A program made the translations under genes and the position numbers. Positions 25,214-36,180 of a stretch of DNA of 64,000 nucleotides are shown in pieces. Source of the DNA: Duganella alba (GTDB lineage Bacteria; Pseudomonadota; Gammaproteobacteria; Burkholderiales; Burkholderiaceae_D); the NCBI RefSeq assembly GCF_009674495.1, contig NZ_WKJN01000003.1, forward strand, positions 1 to 64,000. Reading direction: 5' to 3'. Under the pieces are notes generated by a model. It saw only the letters and a program-made list of their open reading frames with translations. It was not told the DNA's origin and made no database searches. How positions within the stretch are numbered: position 1 is the stretch's first letter; each line of letters opens with the position of its first letter.

Positions 25214-28200
25214 CTATCCTTTCGGCGGGGCGGTCTGTTCTAGTTTAGCGGCATCCAGCTTGGTGACAACCGGCGCCTTCCACGGGCCGCTCACCTGCAT
25301 ATGGTAGGTCAGCGCCTTCATCACCGGCGCGCTGAGGAATAATTGGGCCAGGAAGCTGCCGAGGCCGATCACCGGATTGACGGCCAGCGCATACACCAGC
25401 GGCGCCGTGCCGAGGTTGACCTCGGGAATCACCACCACGTGCAGATTGGTGGTTTCGTTGGCGATATCGGCCACGCCGTCCATCAACACAGTTGCGGCCA
25501 CGCCGTGCATTTTCAAGTTGTCGGTCTTGACGATGCCATGGTTGATGCTGGCGTTGGCGGTGATGCCGTCGAACGCCAGCCCTTCCGAGAAGACGTCGTG
25601 GAAATCGAGCTTGAGCAGGCGTGGCAGGGCTTGCAGGCTCAGCACGCCGAGCAGCTTGGCGGCGCCCGGGTCCTGCTTGAGGAACTGGCCCTTCTCGACA
25701 TTCAGCGCGATCTGGCCGGACAGGCTCGGCAGGTCCATCGAGTACGGCAGGCCTTTCCAGGCGATGTCGCCCTTCAGCGAACCCTTGCCGCCCTTCAGCG
25801 TGTCGGCATAGCCGAAGCGCTCCAGCAGCTTGCCGGCGTCGATGATGCCGAGGTTGAAGTTGAGCGTGGTGTCATGCACGCCGCCCTTGGTGACCCACTT
25901 GCCGGTGCCGTTCAGCTCGCCGTCGGCGTTGACCAGCGACAGCTTGTTGACGCGCCACTCGCGGGCGTTGGCCAGCGCGGCGTTGTTGGCCTGCAGTTCC
26001 AGCCGGCCCAGCGGTTTGTTGAACAGTTCGAAGCGCTCGACCACCACGTCCAGCGCCGGAATGGTGGCGGCCGCGCTCTTGTCGTCCAGCAGCGCCTGCA
26101 CGTCGCTCGACGCCGACTCCGGGATCACCAGCGACGACAGGCGCGCGGTCACCTTGCCGAGGCCGGCGCCGGTCGACGGCTCGGCCCAGGTCAGGTAGCC
26201 GTTGGCCTGTGTCGAATCGATGCTGGTCTGCCAGCTGCCTTTCTGGTGGGTGACGCCGACCACGACGTTTTCCAGCTTGCGGCCGCCGATCACCAGTTCG
26301 CTGGTGCGCGCGGCGATGGCGTCCGGCACCACGTATTGCGTGAAGTCGGTGCTGTCGGCTGCTGCCGCTGCTGCTGGTGTAGCGGCATCGCCCTTGCCGG
26401 CCACGGCGTCGGCGAAGTCCAGCCAGTTGTCGACATTCAGCTCGCGCATATTGATGTTGAAGGCCATGCCGCTGTCCGGCTCGGGCGCCGGCGTGTTGAC
26501 GCCAATGCCGCCGCGCACCAGCTTCCAGTGCTGCTTGTTCTGCTTCTGGCGCTGGTAGCGCGCCGCGATACCGCTGCCCAGGTTGATGCGGATGTCGTCA
26601 TGCAGCAGGCCGCCCGCGTCCGGGTTCAGGCCGCTGGTCAGCAGAAAGCGCACCGGCATGCTGTCGGTGGCGGTTTTGTTGACCGGCGCCGGCAGGTCCA
26701 GCGCCAGCCCGGTCAGGCTGGAATCGACCGCCACGATCACCTGGTGGTCGCGCGCCGTGACGGTGCCGCTGTAGCGCGTGCCGCCGGCGAAGCGGTCGGC
26801 CAGGCGCTGCATGGCCGGCATCGGGAAGGCCTGGCGGAAGCCGTCGGCCGTCATCAGCCCGCCGAGCTTGACGACGATGGCGTTGTCCTTCTGCGTGCCG
26901 CCGGTGATCGACACCGGGCCGCCGAGGAACACGCCGGACAGCTGATTCAGGTTGACGCCGCGCTCGTTGAATTCGATCTTGCCCTGCGACGATTGCACCA
27001 CCGGCAAATCGTTCATCAGCACGATGTCGTTGTTGGCCAGCTGCACCGTGCCCTGCACCTTGGTATCGATCGCGTGCGCCAGCGGAATGCGCAGGCTCAA
27101 GGCCAGCTTGGCGTTGCCGCTGGCCTGGGTTTCTTCGGTAAAGCGCGAGATCCAGTCCAGCACCGGGCTGATCGACACGTAGCGCAGGAATTCCTGCATC
27201 GGCGCGGCGGCGTTGCCGTCGATTTCCAGCATCGAATCATGCACGCTCAAGTCCGGGATCACCGCCTTGACGTTGCTCAGCGCGGCGCCGGCGGTGGTGG
27301 CGGTGTCGCCACGGATTTCCATGCGCGCGCCCTCGAACAGGAAGCTGCCCTTGATGTGCTCGGCCTGCGGCCACAGCGGCAGCGGCTTGCCGTCCCTGCC
27401 CAGCTCCTTGCCGTCGTGCAGATAGTAGCCCGGCTCGTAATTCAGCCTGGCTTCGGTCAGCTTGCCGCCGACGCGGAATTCGCCGCGCGCCTTGTCGGCC
27501 GCGCCGTCGCCCTTGAATGGGAAATGCGCCAGGTCGCCGCGCAGGCGGATCGTCACATCGGTGGCGACGCCGCCTTCCAGCGCGCCGGTCAGCCAATGGG
27601 TGATTTCGTTCGGCGTCTGCATCGGCAGGTAGCGGCCGATGCGGTTCAGCTGGAAGCCGGTCAGCGTGCCGCTGAGGTCGGCCTTGCCGGGGCCCTTGCC
27701 GGCCAGCGGGATCAGGTGCGAGCCTTGCAGCGTGCCGCTCATGCCCTCCTGTTCGAAATCCATGGCGTCGATCTGGAACAGCAACTGGTTGTCCGCTTCA
27801 AACGACCAGCGCGCCTTCAGGTTCAAGTGATCGAAAGGCATCGACGCTTCGGCGAAATAGTCCGGCATCTGCAGCACCAGTTGCTGCGAATTCAGGCTGA
27901 ACTTGCCGCCCTGTTCGGTGGCGTCGATCGAACCGCTGAGGTTGTCGAAACCCGGCAGCGCCGGCATGCCGGCGATGGCCGGCGTTTTGGCGGTCTTGGG
28001 CTGGGCCAGGCGCGGCGGCTGCGGCTTCAGGCCCAGTCCGACCAGGTCACCCTTGATGCGGTAGGTCTGCAAGGCCGGGAAGACGCCCTGCCATTCGGCG
28101 GAGAAGTTTTGCAGCAGGCCGCGCGGCGCGAAGCCCGCCACCACTTTGTGCTGGTGTTCGGTCAGCGGCAGGCGTTCGGCCAGACCGGCCAGGGTTTGCA

Positions 28201-29410
28201 GGTCCAGCTGCGGCGCGTGCACTTCAACCTTGTCGGGCTTGGCGCCGGCGGCGGCGATGAATTTTTCCGACAGCGAGGTCGGCGCCATCACCAGGCCGTC
28301 GCGCGTGGTCAGGGTCAGCTGGCTCAGTTCCAGGCTGTGGCCCAGCGCGCCGAAGCGCGGCGTCACCGCGCCCTTGCGCGCCAGCGGAGGACGGATGTCT
28401 TCGTGGACGGCGATGCGGCCGCCCAGCTGCTGCAGGTCCAGCAGCGGCAGATCCTTGCCGAGCACGGCGGTGACGTCGCTCAGGCCGACATCGGCCGTGA
28501 CGCCGGTCAGGCGCGACTGGTCGACGCCGACCCAGGCGCGCAGCGAGCCGTGGCCCTTGCTCAGTTCAAACGGATAATCGACCCAGGTCTTCCAGGCCAG
28601 CAGGTCGGTGTTGCGGATGTCGGCGTAGAGCTCGCCCTTCCACATGGAGAAGTTGGAGACGCGCGCGCCGAACGCCGGATGGGTGAAGTCGGCGCGCAGG
28701 TCGAGCGGCTGCGCCAGCGCCGCCGGCGGCGTCGCCCGCAGCGACACCTGGTGGTGCAGCCACTGGTTGCGCAGCACAAACTGGAAGTTGTCCAGCGCCA
28801 GCGGCGGCGCCGCGCGCTGGCGGTCGGTCCACTGCACCCGGCCTTCGCGGATGACGATTTCGCGCTGGATCAGCAGCCAGTCCAGGCCCTTGCCGTCGCT
28901 CGGCTTGCCCGGATCGATGAAAATGCCGGCCACGTACAGCTTGCCATCGGTGTCGCGCAGCACGGACAGGTCCGGCCGGGTCAGTTCCAGCGCATGGAAA
29001 CGCACGTCCAGCGCCACCATCGACCACCACGACAAGGTGGCCGACACGCTCGGCAGCGTCAGCGCCGCGCGGCCCTGCTGGTCGTGCAGCACCACGTCGC
29101 CCAGGAACAGATTGGGACGGAAGCCGTTCCACGACGCGTACACGCGCGAAATGGTGACCTGGTTGCCGACCGCGCGGCTGGCCGCACGCTCGATATCGCC
29201 CTTGTAGTGGTCGATATTCGGCAGCACCACATAGCGCAGCGTCAGGAACAGGATGGTGAAGGCAAAATACAACAGCAGCGCCAGCTTCAAGGTGAAGCCC
29301 AGCACGTGATGGGTGGCCAGATTGCAGATCCGGTAGGCGGTACGAAGCCGATGCCAGCGCGCTGCCAATGGGCCTTCGCCTGTCACGGTCTCCTCTTCTG
29401 GTTTTTGCAT
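25214..29410 (-). CDS. yhdP: YhdP-like AsmA-family envelope protein
   Basis: At 1398 residues this is a very large inner-membrane-anchored periplasmic protein of the AsmA/TamB-like group (DUF3971). One membrane segment lies at about residues 37-60 after a short cytoplasmic head; the rest is repetitive beta-rich sequence expected to form a hydrophobic groove bridging the periplasm. YhdP in E. coli takes part in phospholipid transport to the outer membrane. The family's C-terminal block (VVIPEVNLGTAPLVYALAVN, then VIGLGSFLAQLFL) is intact. It heads the yhdP-nitrilase-tldD operon and diverges from glnE across a 78-base gap. Confidence 0.92.
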   Translation of the reverse strand: MQKPEEETVTGEGPLAARWHRLRTAYRICNLATHHVLGFTLKLALLLYFAFTILFLTLRYVVLPNIDHYKGDIERAASRAVGNQVTISRVYASWNGFRPNLFLGDVVLHDQQGRAALTLPSVSATLSWWSMVALDVRFHALELTRPDLSVLRDTDGKLYVAGIFIDPGKPSDGKGLDWLLIQREIVIREGRVQWTDRQRAAPPLALDNFQFVLRNQWLHHQVSLRATPPAALAQPLDLRADFTHPAFGARVSNFSMWKGELYADIRNTDLLAWKTWVDYPFELSKGHGSLRAWVGVDQSRLTGVTADVGLSDVTAVLGKDLPLLDLQQLGGRIAVHEDIRPPLARKGAVTPRFGALGHSLELSQLTLTTRDGLVMAPTSLSEKFIAAAGAKPDKVEVHAPQLDLQTLAGLAERLPLTEHQHKVVAGFAPRGLLQNFSAEWQGVFPALQTYRIKGDLVGLGLKPQPPRLAQPKTAKTPAIAGMPALPGFDNLSGSIDATEQGGKFSLNSQQLVLQMPDYFAEASMPFDHLNLKARWSFEADNQLLFQIDAMDFEQEGMSGTLQGSHLIPLAGKGPGKADLSGTLTGFQLNRIGRYLPMQTPNEITHWLTGALEGGVATDVTIRLRGDLAHFPFKGDGAADKARGEFRVGGKLTEARLNYEPGYYLHDGKELGRDGKPLPLWPQAEHIKGSFLFEGARMEIRGDTATTAGAALSNVKAVIPDLSVHDSMLEIDGNAAAPMQEFLRYVSISPVLDWISRFTEETQASGNAKLALSLRIPLAHAIDTKVQGTVQLANNDIVLMNDLPVVQSSQGKIEFNERGVNLNQLSGVFLGGPVSITGGTQKDNAIVVKLGGLMTADGFRQAFPMPAMQRLADRFAGGTRYSGTVTARDHQVIVAVDSSLTGLALDLPAPVNKTATDSMPVRFLLTSGLNPDAGGLLHDDIRINLGSGIAARYQRQKQNKQHWKLVRGGIGVNTPAPEPDSGMAFNINMRELNVDNWLDFADAVAGKGDAATPAAAAAADSTDFTQYVVPDAIAARTSELVIGGRKLENVVVGVTHQKGSWQTSIDSTQANGYLTWAEPSTGAGLGKVTARLSSLVIPESASSDVQALLDDKSAAATIPALDVVVERFELFNKPLGRLELQANNAALANAREWRVNKLSLVNADGELNGTGKWVTKGGVHDTTLNFNLGIIDAGKLLERFGYADTLKGGKGSLKGDIAWKGLPYSMDLPSLSGQIALNVEKGQFLKQDPGAAKLLGVLSLQALPRLLKLDFHDVFSEGLAFDGITANASINHGIVKTDNLKMHGVAATVLMDGVADIANETTNLHVVVIPEVNLGTAPLVYALAVNPVIGLGSFLAQLFLSAPVMKALTYHMQVSGPWKAPVVTKLDAAKLEQTAPPKG

Positions 29411-29488
29411 TAATACGCTAATAAATCAGGCCATGCGTGAAATAAATCGCTAAACTCGGTTTTCGTAGCAATTCTACCTTATCCCTCT

Positions 29489-32239
29489 ATGACTCTACCG
29501 TCCGTCTCCCCTGTTTCGCCGTTAGTTTCCCGCTTTTATCAACGCTGGCTGGCAGCCGCGCCCGAGCGCGCCGCCAAGGTTGATGAACTGGCGCAATTAT
29601 CGCTTGCCCAGATCGATCTGGCGGATTATTTACAGAAAGAAGCAATTGGCGGACTGCCGCTGGTGCGCGCCATGCGCCGCCTGCGCCACCTGCTGGTCTG
29701 TACGCTGATCCGCCTCGACCTCGAAGGCAAGGCCAACCTGGCCGAAGTGGTGGAAACCATGACCCGCTTTGCCGACTTCGCCATCCAGCAGCACATGGCC
29801 GAGCTGCATACGGAAATGGTGGCGGCGCACGGCCAGCCGATCGGCCGCGATTCCGGCCTGCCGCAGGAAATGATGGTGCTGGCCATGGGCAAGCAAGGCG
29901 GCGGCGAACTCAACGTTTCCTCCGACATCGACCTGATCTTCGTCTACCCGGAGGACGGCGACACCGCCGCCGGTCCGGCACAGCGCAGTCTGTCCAACCA
30001 TGAATTCTTTATCCGCCTCGGCAAGAAACTGATCGCCGCCCTGGCGGAGATCACCGAAGATGGCTACACGTTCCGCGTCGATATGGCATTGCGTCCCAAC
30101 GGCGGCTCGGGCCCGCTGGCCGCCAGCCTGGGCATGGTGGAGCAATACCTGATCGTCCAGGGCCGCGAGTGGGAGCGCTACGCCTGGGTCAAGGCGCGCG
30201 CCGTCACCGGGCGCGCCGAGGATATCGCCGCGCTGGATGCGATTGTGCGGCCCTTCGTGTTCCGCCGCTACCTGGACTTTGGCGTGATTGACGCCATCCG
30301 CAATATGCACGCGCAGATCCGCGCCGAAGTGAATCGCCAGGAGCGGCTGCATCCGGACCGCAGCAACAACGTCAAGCTGGGCCGTGGCGGCATCCGCGAA
30401 ATCGAGTTCCTGGCGCAGGTGTTCCAGCTGATCCGCGGCGGCCGCGACGCCGCCCTGCGCGACCGCTCGACCCGCACCACGCTGCGCATCATTGCCGAAA
30501 AGGGCCTGTTAAGTCACGCCATCGTCTACCAACTGCTGGCTTCCTACACCTTTCTGCGCAACCTGGAACACCGCCTGCAATACCTCGACGACGCCCAGAC
30601 CCACACGCTGCCGGCCAACGACGCCGACCGCCAGACCGTTGCCGAGATGATGGGACTGCCGGACGTGGCGACGCTGCTGCTGCAACTGGAAGCGCATCGC
30701 CAGTTCGTCGCCGGCCAGTTCGACGAAATGTTCTCGGACAAGACCGAAACCAGCGAAAACGACATCGAACTGCAATCGAGCAACGAATGCGCCGATCCCG
30801 ACAACCGCGAAGCCATGGTGGCGCGCTTCACCGCCCTCGGCTTCGCAGCGCCGGAAGACGCCACCAAGCGCCTGATCGCCACCTGGCAGGCGCCGCGCCT
30901 GCAATCGCTGCCGGAAGCCAGCCGCAACCGCCTGCAGGGACTGATCAACACCGCGCTGCCGCTGATCATCCAGGCGGCCAGCGAATCGAGCGGCGGCAAC
31001 CAGCTGGCCACGCTGGGCCGGCTGCTCGATTTCCTGGAAGCCATCGCGCGCCGTTCGGCCTATCTGTCGCTGCTGACCGAGTATCCGCACACCTTGGCGC
31101 GGGTGATCCGCATGGTGCACGCCAGCGGCTGGGCCGCGCAATTCCTCAGCCAGCACCCGATCCTGCTGGACGAGCTGCTGGACGACCGCGTGCGCAATGC
31201 CGTGTTCGATCCGGTGGCGCTGGCCGCCGACATCGACAAGCAACTGGCGGCCTGCCCCGGCGACACCGAGCGCCAGATGGACATCCTGCGCGAAATCCAC
31301 CACGCCCAACTGTTCCACCTGCTGGCGCAGGACCTGGCCGGCGACCTGACGGTCGAAAAGCTGGCCGATTACCTGTCGGCGCTGGCCGACACCATTGTTG
31401 CCGCCACCATCAAGGCGGTATGGCAGACGGTGGCCACGCGCCACCGCGAGGTGCCGCTGTTTACCGTCATCGCCTACGGCAAGCTGGGCGGCAAGGAGCT
31501 CGGCTATGTGTCCGACCTCGACGTGATCTTCCTCTACGACGATGCGGACCAGGACGCGCCGGCCCAGTACGCCAAGCTGGCGCAGCGCTTTATTACCTGG
31601 ATGACCTCGCATACCTCGGCCGGCATCCTGTTCGACATCGACACCGCGCTGCGCCCGGACGGCGCCAGCGGCATGCTGGTGTCGTCGGTGGCGTCGTTTG
31701 AAAAATACCAGAGCAACTCGGCCTGGGTCTGGGAGCACCAGGCGCTGACCCGCGCCCGCTACTGCGCCGGCGACGTCGCCATCGGCCAGCGGTTCGAGCA
31801 GATCCGCGAGGCGATGCTGCGCAAGGAACGCGCGGCCGACGGCCCGCTCAAGCAGGAGGTGCTGGCGATGCGCAAGCGCATGGTCGACGCCAAGCCCAAC
31901 CTGAGCGCCCTGTTCGACCTGAAACAGGATCCAGGCGGCATGATCGATATCGAGTTCATCGTGCAATACCTGGTGCTGCAGCACGCCCACACCTACCCGC
32001 AGCTGACCGCCAATTTCGGCAACATTGCATTATTGAAAATGTGTGCGGAACTGGGGCTGATCGACGCCGGCCTGGCGGCCAGCGTGGCCGACGCCTACCG
32101 CCGATACCGCAAGCTGCAACACCAGCTGCGGTTGCAGGGACAGGATCTGGCGCGCATCGATCCGGCGCTGGTGGCCGAGCAGGCGATTCAGGTGCGGGCC
32201 TTGTGGGACAGTTTGTTTAATGAGGGCGTTGCCATTTAG
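29489..32239 (+). CDS. glnE: Glutamine synthetase adenylyltransferase/deadenylylase
   Basis: GlnE attaches and removes AMP on the regulatory tyrosine of glutamine synthetase in response to PII signalling. The 916-residue protein contains both nucleotidyltransferase domains: the N-terminal deadenylylase site (GGGELNVSSDIDLIFVYP, around 137-154) and the C-terminal adenylylase site (GGKELGYVSDLDVIFLYDD, around 667-685). The conserved RGGIREIEFLAQ and PGGMIDIEFIVQYLVLQ segments follow each. Its target, glnA with the modifiable Tyr, lies 22 kb away in this window. It is a monocistronic gene divergent from yhdP. Confidence 0.96.
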   Translation: MTLPSVSPVSPLVSRFYQRWLAAAPERAAKVDELAQLSLAQIDLADYLQKEAIGGLPLVRAMRRLRHLLVCTLIRLDLEGKANLAEVVETMTRFADFAIQQHMAELHTEMVAAHGQPIGRDSGLPQEMMVLAMGKQGGGELNVSSDIDLIFVYPEDGDTAAGPAQRSLSNHEFFIRLGKKLIAALAEITEDGYTFRVDMALRPNGGSGPLAASLGMVEQYLIVQGREWERYAWVKARAVTGRAEDIAALDAIVRPFVFRRYLDFGVIDAIRNMHAQIRAEVNRQERLHPDRSNNVKLGRGGIREIEFLAQVFQLIRGGRDAALRDRSTRTTLRIIAEKGLLSHAIVYQLLASYTFLRNLEHRLQYLDDAQTHTLPANDADRQTVAEMMGLPDVATLLLQLEAHRQFVAGQFDEMFSDKTETSENDIELQSSNECADPDNREAMVARFTALGFAAPEDATKRLIATWQAPRLQSLPEASRNRLQGLINTALPLIIQAASESSGGNQLATLGRLLDFLEAIARRSAYLSLLTEYPHTLARVIRMVHASGWAAQFLSQHPILLDELLDDRVRNAVFDPVALAADIDKQLAACPGDTERQMDILREIHHAQLFHLLAQDLAGDLTVEKLADYLSALADTIVAATIKAVWQTVATRHREVPLFTVIAYGKLGGKELGYVSDLDVIFLYDDADQDAPAQYAKLAQRFITWMTSHTSAGILFDIDTALRPDGASGMLVSSVASFEKYQSNSAWVWEHQALTRARYCAGDVAIGQRFEQIREAMLRKERAADGPLKQEVLAMRKRMVDAKPNLSALFDLKQDPGGMIDIEFIVQYLVLQHAHTYPQLTANFGNIALLKMCAELGLIDAGLAASVADAYRRYRKLQHQLRLQGQDLARIDPALVAEQAIQVRALWDSLFNEGVAI

Positions 32240-32339
32240 CAACGTTGAGTATTCCTCCCTCCTTTAGCTGCGCTAATATGGATAGCCATAACCATAAAAG
32301 CGCAGCAGGCGCGCTGTCATTTAAAACAGGAGAACTCGC

Positions 32340-32792
32340 ATGAAGGCATTATTTGCAGCAGCCGCTATCAGTCTTGCGCTGTGTGGGATTTCATCGGCGG
32401 CGGAAAAAGGCAGCCGGGAAGAAGCCGTGGCGATGGTGAAAAAAGCCGTGGCATTAGTAAAATCCGATGGCAAGGAAAAAGCCTTTGCCGCCATTTCCGA
32501 TCCCACCAATACCACCTTCCACGACCGCGATTTATATATCTACGTCTATGACTTTAATGGCATCGCATTAGCCCACGGCAATAATCCTAAAATGGTGGGT
32601 AAATCTCTCATCACGCTGAAAGATAATGAAGGCAAGCTGATGATTAAAGAAATGATCGATGTCGCCAAAACCAAAGGCAGCGGCTGGGTCGATTTTAAAT
32701 GGCCGAATCCCGTCACCAAGACGGTGGAAACCAAGGCCGGCTATGTCGAGAAAGTCGACGACTTCCTGATCGGTTCCGGCGCCTACAAGTAA
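32340..32792 (+). CDS. Secreted single-Cache-domain protein
   Basis: A 150-residue periplasmic protein with a signal peptide ending near residue 20 (SSA/AE). The mature part is a small Cache sensor fold: an N-terminal helix (EEAVAMVKKAVALVKSDG), then FHDRDLYIYVYDFNGIALAH, and WVDFKWPNPVTKTVETKAGY with YVEKVDDFLIGSGAY at the end. Proteins of this size with only a Cache domain bind small ligands in the periplasm; no transmembrane or output domain is present, so it must act through another protein or as a scavenger. AGGAG lies about eight bases upstream of ATG. Third positions are less G/C-rich than in the neighbours. Confidence 0.85.
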   Translation: MKALFAAAAISLALCGISSAAEKGSREEAVAMVKKAVALVKSDGKEKAFAAISDPTNTTFHDRDLYIYVYDFNGIALAHGNNPKMVGKSLITLKDNEGKLMIKEMIDVAKTKGSGWVDFKWPNPVTKTVETKAGYVEKVDDFLIGSGAYK

Positions 32793-32813
32793 GCCGCTCT
32801 TCTCCCTAGTAAA

Positions 32814-32836
32814 AGCCGGGCTGCGTCCCGGCTTTT
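32814..32836 (+). terminator. Intrinsic terminator after the Cache protein gene
   Basis: AGCCGGG and CCCGGCT form the stem around a six-base loop, followed by a T run. Confidence 0.8.
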
Positions 32837-32904
32837 TTACGTCTATGCCCCGCAAACAAGCCAGAAATTGGCATGAAAACACCAGTTTTTGGCTTGGAAT
32901 GCAT

Positions 32905-32935
32905 AAAAAAAAAGCCTCCCGGAAAACCGGGAGGC
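32905..32935 (-). terminator. Intrinsic terminator after gap
   Basis: On the minus strand GCCTCCCGG-TTTT-CCGGGAGGC is followed by nine T, 20 bases beyond the stop. Confidence 0.88.
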
Positions 32936-32955
32936 TTTACCGGAGATACTCCGGA

Positions 32956-33966
32956 TTACTTCGCGTTCATCAGTGCGACGGTGGTATCCAGCATGCGGTT
33001 CGAGAAACCCCATTCATTATCGTACCACGACGATACTTTCACCAGACGGCCCGAAACTTTGGTCAGGGTCGAATCAAAATTCGACGATGCCGGATTATGG
33101 TTGAAGTCCACCGACACCAATGGCTCGGTTTGATAAGTCAGCACTTCTTTCAGCGCGCCTTCAGCAGCGGCTTTCATCAGCGCATTCACTTCGTCCACGG
33201 TGGTATCGCGTTTGGCGATAAACGACAGATCAACCAGCGAAACATTAATGGTCGGTACGCGAATCGCGAAACCATCCAGCTTGCCATTCAGTTCCGGCAA
33301 TACCAGACCAACCGCGGCGGCGGCGCCGGTTTTAGTTGGAATCATGCTCATGGTGGCCGAACGGGCGCGGCGCAGGTCTTCGTGCATAACATCCGACAAT
33401 ACCTGGTCATTGGTATAAGCGTGCACGGTGGTCATCAGGCCGGTTTCAACGCCGATGGCGTCGTTCAGCGGCTTGACCAGCGGCGCCAGGCAGTTGGTGG
33501 TGCACGATGCGTTCGAGATCACGGTGTCCGACGCCTTCAGCACGTGCTGGTTGACGCCGTACACGATGGTGGCGTCGACATCCTTGCCGCCCGGGGCCGA
33601 AATGATGACTTTCTTGGCGCCGCCCTTCAGGTGGGCCGAAGCCTTTTCCTTGGTGGTGAAGAAGCCGGTGCACTCCAGCACCACATCCACGCCCAGGTCG
33701 CCCCATGGGATTTCGGCCGGGTTGCGCTGCGCGAACACGCGGATCACGTCGCCGTTCACGATCATGTTGTCGCCGTCGACGGTCACGGTGCCCGGGAACT
33801 TGCCGTGGGCGGTGTCGTAACGGGTCAGGTGGGCGTTCGACTTGGCGTCGCCCAGGTCGTTAATCGCAACGATCTGGATGTCCTGTTTTTTGCCGCCTTC
33901 GTAGAAAGCGCGCAGTACATTACGGCCGATACGGCCATAGCCATTGATTGCAACTTTGATCGTCAT
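32956..33966 (-). CDS. gap: Glyceraldehyde-3-phosphate dehydrogenase, type I
   Basis: The enzyme oxidises glyceraldehyde-3-phosphate to 1,3-bisphosphoglycerate with NAD. The 336-residue protein has the NAD-binding start [14 protein letters not shown] (7-20), the catalytic Cys155 in [13 protein letters not shown] and His182 in [10 protein letters not shown], and the C-terminal [16 protein letters not shown] lies seven bases before the ATG. It follows tkt by 48 bases on the same strand and ends with a strong terminator, so tkt-gap is an operon, a pairing common in betaproteobacteria. Confidence 0.97.
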   Translation of the reverse strand: MTIKVAINGYGRIGRNVLRAFYEGGKKQDIQIVAINDLGDAKSNAHLTRYDTAHGKFPGTVTVDGDNMIVNGDVIRVFAQRNPAEIPWGDLGVDVVLECTGFFTTKEKASAHLKGGAKKVIISAPGGKDVDATIVYGVNQHVLKASDTVISNASCTTNCLAPLVKPLNDAIGVETGLMTTVHAYTNDQVLSDVMHEDLRRARSATMSMIPTKTGAAAAVGLVLPELNGKLDGFAIRVPTINVSLVDLSFIAKRDTTVDEVNALMKAAAEGALKEVLTYQTEPLVSVDFNHNPASSNFDSTLTKVSGRLVKVSSWYDNEWGFSNRMLDTTVALMNAK

Positions 33967-34014
33967 ACTTTGCTCCTGATTAGAAATATAGTTAAGGCAA
34001 CAAGCAATTATAGA

Positions 34015-36009
34015 TTAAGCAATGACAGTTTTGACTTTCGCCACGACGTTTTCCACCGTGAAGCCGAAATGCTTGAACAGCACGCCTGCCGGAGCCGACT
34101 CACCGAAGGTATCGATGCCGACCACAGCGCCTTCGAGGCCGACGTACTTGTACCAGAAATCGGTCACGCCAGCTTCGATTGCCACACGTGGCACGCCTTT
34201 GGTCAATACGCCGGCCTTGTAGGCGGCGTCCTGACGGTCAAATACATCGGTCGACGGCATCGACACCACGCGCGCGGTGATGCCTTCGGCGGCCAGCGCC
34301 GAGGCGGCGGCCTGCGCCAGTTCGATTTCCGAACCGGTGGCGATCAGCGTCACTTTGGCGTCGGCCGCTTCGCGCAGCACGTAGCCGCCGCGGGCGATGT
34401 CGGCGATCTGCTCGGCCGAACGCTCCTGGTACGGCAGGTTCTGACGCGAGAAGATCAGCGTCGACGGACCGTCCTTGCGCTGGACCGCCGCGCCCCACGC
34501 CACCATCGATTCGGTGGTGTCGCATGGACGCCAGTTGTCCAGGTTCGGGATCAGGCGCAGCGACGAAACGTGCTCGACCGACTGGTGGGTCGGGCCGTCT
34601 TCGCCCAGGCCGATCGAATCGTGGGTGAACACGAAGATCGAACGCTGTTTCATCAGCGCGGCCATGCGCAGCGCGTTGCGGCTGTAGTCGGCGAAGGTCA
34701 GGAAGGTGGCGCCGAACGGGATGTAGCCGCCGTGCAGGGTGACGCCGTTCATGATCGCCGACATGCCGAACTCGCGCACACCGTAGTTGATGTGGTTGCC
34801 TGGCTGGCCGGAACGCACCGGGGTGATTTCCTTCCAGTTGGTCAGGTTCGAGCCGGTCAGGTCGGCCGAGCCGCCCAGGAATTCCGGCAGCACCGGCGCC
34901 AGCGCCTGGATGGCGTTCTGGCTGGCCTTGCGGGTGGCGATGTTTTCTTTCTTCTCGACCGTGGCGGCGATGCCGGCGGCCAGCGCGGCGTCGAACGAGC
35001 CGGGCAGTTCGCCAGCCATGCGGCGCGTCAATTCAGCGGCTTCCGCCGGGAACTTGGCGGTATATTCGGCGAACTTCGCGTTCCACTCGCCTTCCAGCTT
35101 GGCGCCGGCCGGTTTCGCGTCCCACGCGGTGTACAGGTCGGCAGGGATCTCGAACGGGGCCGGGGTCCAGCCGATGTACTCGCGGACCGCGGCGATTTCC
35201 TTGTCGCCCAGCGCGGCGCCGTGCACCTTGTCGCCACCTTGCAGGTTCGGCGAACCTTTGCCGATGATGGTCTTGCAGCAGATCAGGGTCGGCTTGGCCG
35301 AGGTTTTGGCGGCGGCGATGGCGGCCGACACGGCAGCCACGTCATGGCCGTCGACCGCGCGGATCACGTTCCAGCCGTAGGCTTCGAAACGCGCCGGGGT
35401 GTCATCGGTGAACCAGCCTTCGACCTTGCCGTCGATCGAGATGCCGTTGTCGTCGTACAGGGCGATCAGTTTTTTCAGGCCCAGGGTGCCGGCCAGCGCG
35501 CACGCCTCGTGCGAGATGCCTTCCATCAGGCAGCCGTCGCCGACGAAGGCGTAGGTGTAGTGGTCGACCACGTCCAGGCCCGGCTTGTTGAATTCGCTTG
35601 CCAGCAGCCATTCAGCCAGCGCCATGCCGACCGCGTTGGCGATGCCCTGGCCCAGCGGGCCGGTGGTGGTTTCCACGCCCGGGGTGTAGCCGACTTCCGG
35701 GTGGCCCGGGGTTTTCGAGTGCAACTGACGGAAATTCTTGATGTCGTCCATGGTGACGGCATAGCCGCTCAGGTGCAGCAGCGCGTAGTGCAGCATCGAA
35801 CCATGGCCGTTCGACAGCAGGAACCGGTCGCGGTTCACCCATTTCGGGTTGGCCGGGTTGTGGCTGTAATGGCCACTCCACAGCGCAACGGCGATCTCGG
35901 CCATGCCCATCGGCATGCCTGGGTGGCCGGAATTGGCCTTCTGGACGGCGTCCATTGCCAGCGCGCGGATCGCGTTGGCCATTTGGGTGTGCGGGAGCGT
36001 AGAAGTCAT
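34015..36009 (-). CDS. tkt: Transketolase
   Basis: Transketolase moves two-carbon units between sugar phosphates in the non-oxidative pentose-phosphate pathway and produces the erythrose-4-phosphate used by AroG. The 664-residue cytoplasmic enzyme shows [15 protein letters not shown] (26-40), [17 protein letters not shown] (117-133), the thiamine-diphosphate motif [13 protein letters not shown] (157-169) and the pyrimidine-domain stretch [19 protein letters not shown] use ATG at 36009; an in-frame GTG at 36021 would add four residues. It is the first gene of the tkt-gap operon. Confidence 0.97.
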   Translation of the reverse strand: MTSTLPHTQMANAIRALAMDAVQKANSGHPGMPMGMAEIAVALWSGHYSHNPANPKWVNRDRFLLSNGHGSMLHYALLHLSGYAVTMDDIKNFRQLHSKTPGHPEVGYTPGVETTTGPLGQGIANAVGMALAEWLLASEFNKPGLDVVDHYTYAFVGDGCLMEGISHEACALAGTLGLKKLIALYDDNGISIDGKVEGWFTDDTPARFEAYGWNVIRAVDGHDVAAVSAAIAAAKTSAKPTLICCKTIIGKGSPNLQGGDKVHGAALGDKEIAAVREYIGWTPAPFEIPADLYTAWDAKPAGAKLEGEWNAKFAEYTAKFPAEAAELTRRMAGELPGSFDAALAAGIAATVEKKENIATRKASQNAIQALAPVLPEFLGGSADLTGSNLTNWKEITPVRSGQPGNHINYGVREFGMSAIMNGVTLHGGYIPFGATFLTFADYSRNALRMAALMKQRSIFVFTHDSIGLGEDGPTHQSVEHVSSLRLIPNLDNWRPCDTTESMVAWGAAVQRKDGPSTLIFSRQNLPYQERSAEQIADIARGGYVLREAADAKVTLIATGSEIELAQAAASALAAEGITARVVSMPSTDVFDRQDAAYKAGVLTKGVPRVAIEAGVTDFWYKYVGLEGAVVGIDTFGESAPAGVLFKHFGFTVENVVAKVKTVIA

Positions 36010-36108
36010 CGTAGATATCACGGAAGTATGGAAACTGGGAGCAAGGGCGGCGAACCAGGGGGCTGCGAACTTGCTGAACCTCTTATTTTACCAGACCGCC
36101 GCCCCGGC

Positions 36109-36137
36109 AAAAAAAAACCGCCGTGCGAACACGGCGG
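36109..36137 (-). terminator. Intrinsic terminator after the Oar-like receptor gene
   Basis: On the minus strand CCGCCGTG-TTCG-CACGGCGG is followed by a run of about nine T. Confidence 0.88.
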
Positions 36138-36180
36138 TTTTTGACGTCGGACACCGGCCGCAGCCGGTGCGCGGCGGCGC

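Noticed and set aside
32340..32792. Horizontal transfer of the Cache protein gene because its codons are less G/C-rich.
   Set aside because: The adjacent end of gap shows the same mild shift, and there is no mobile element, repeat or disrupted gene nearby.
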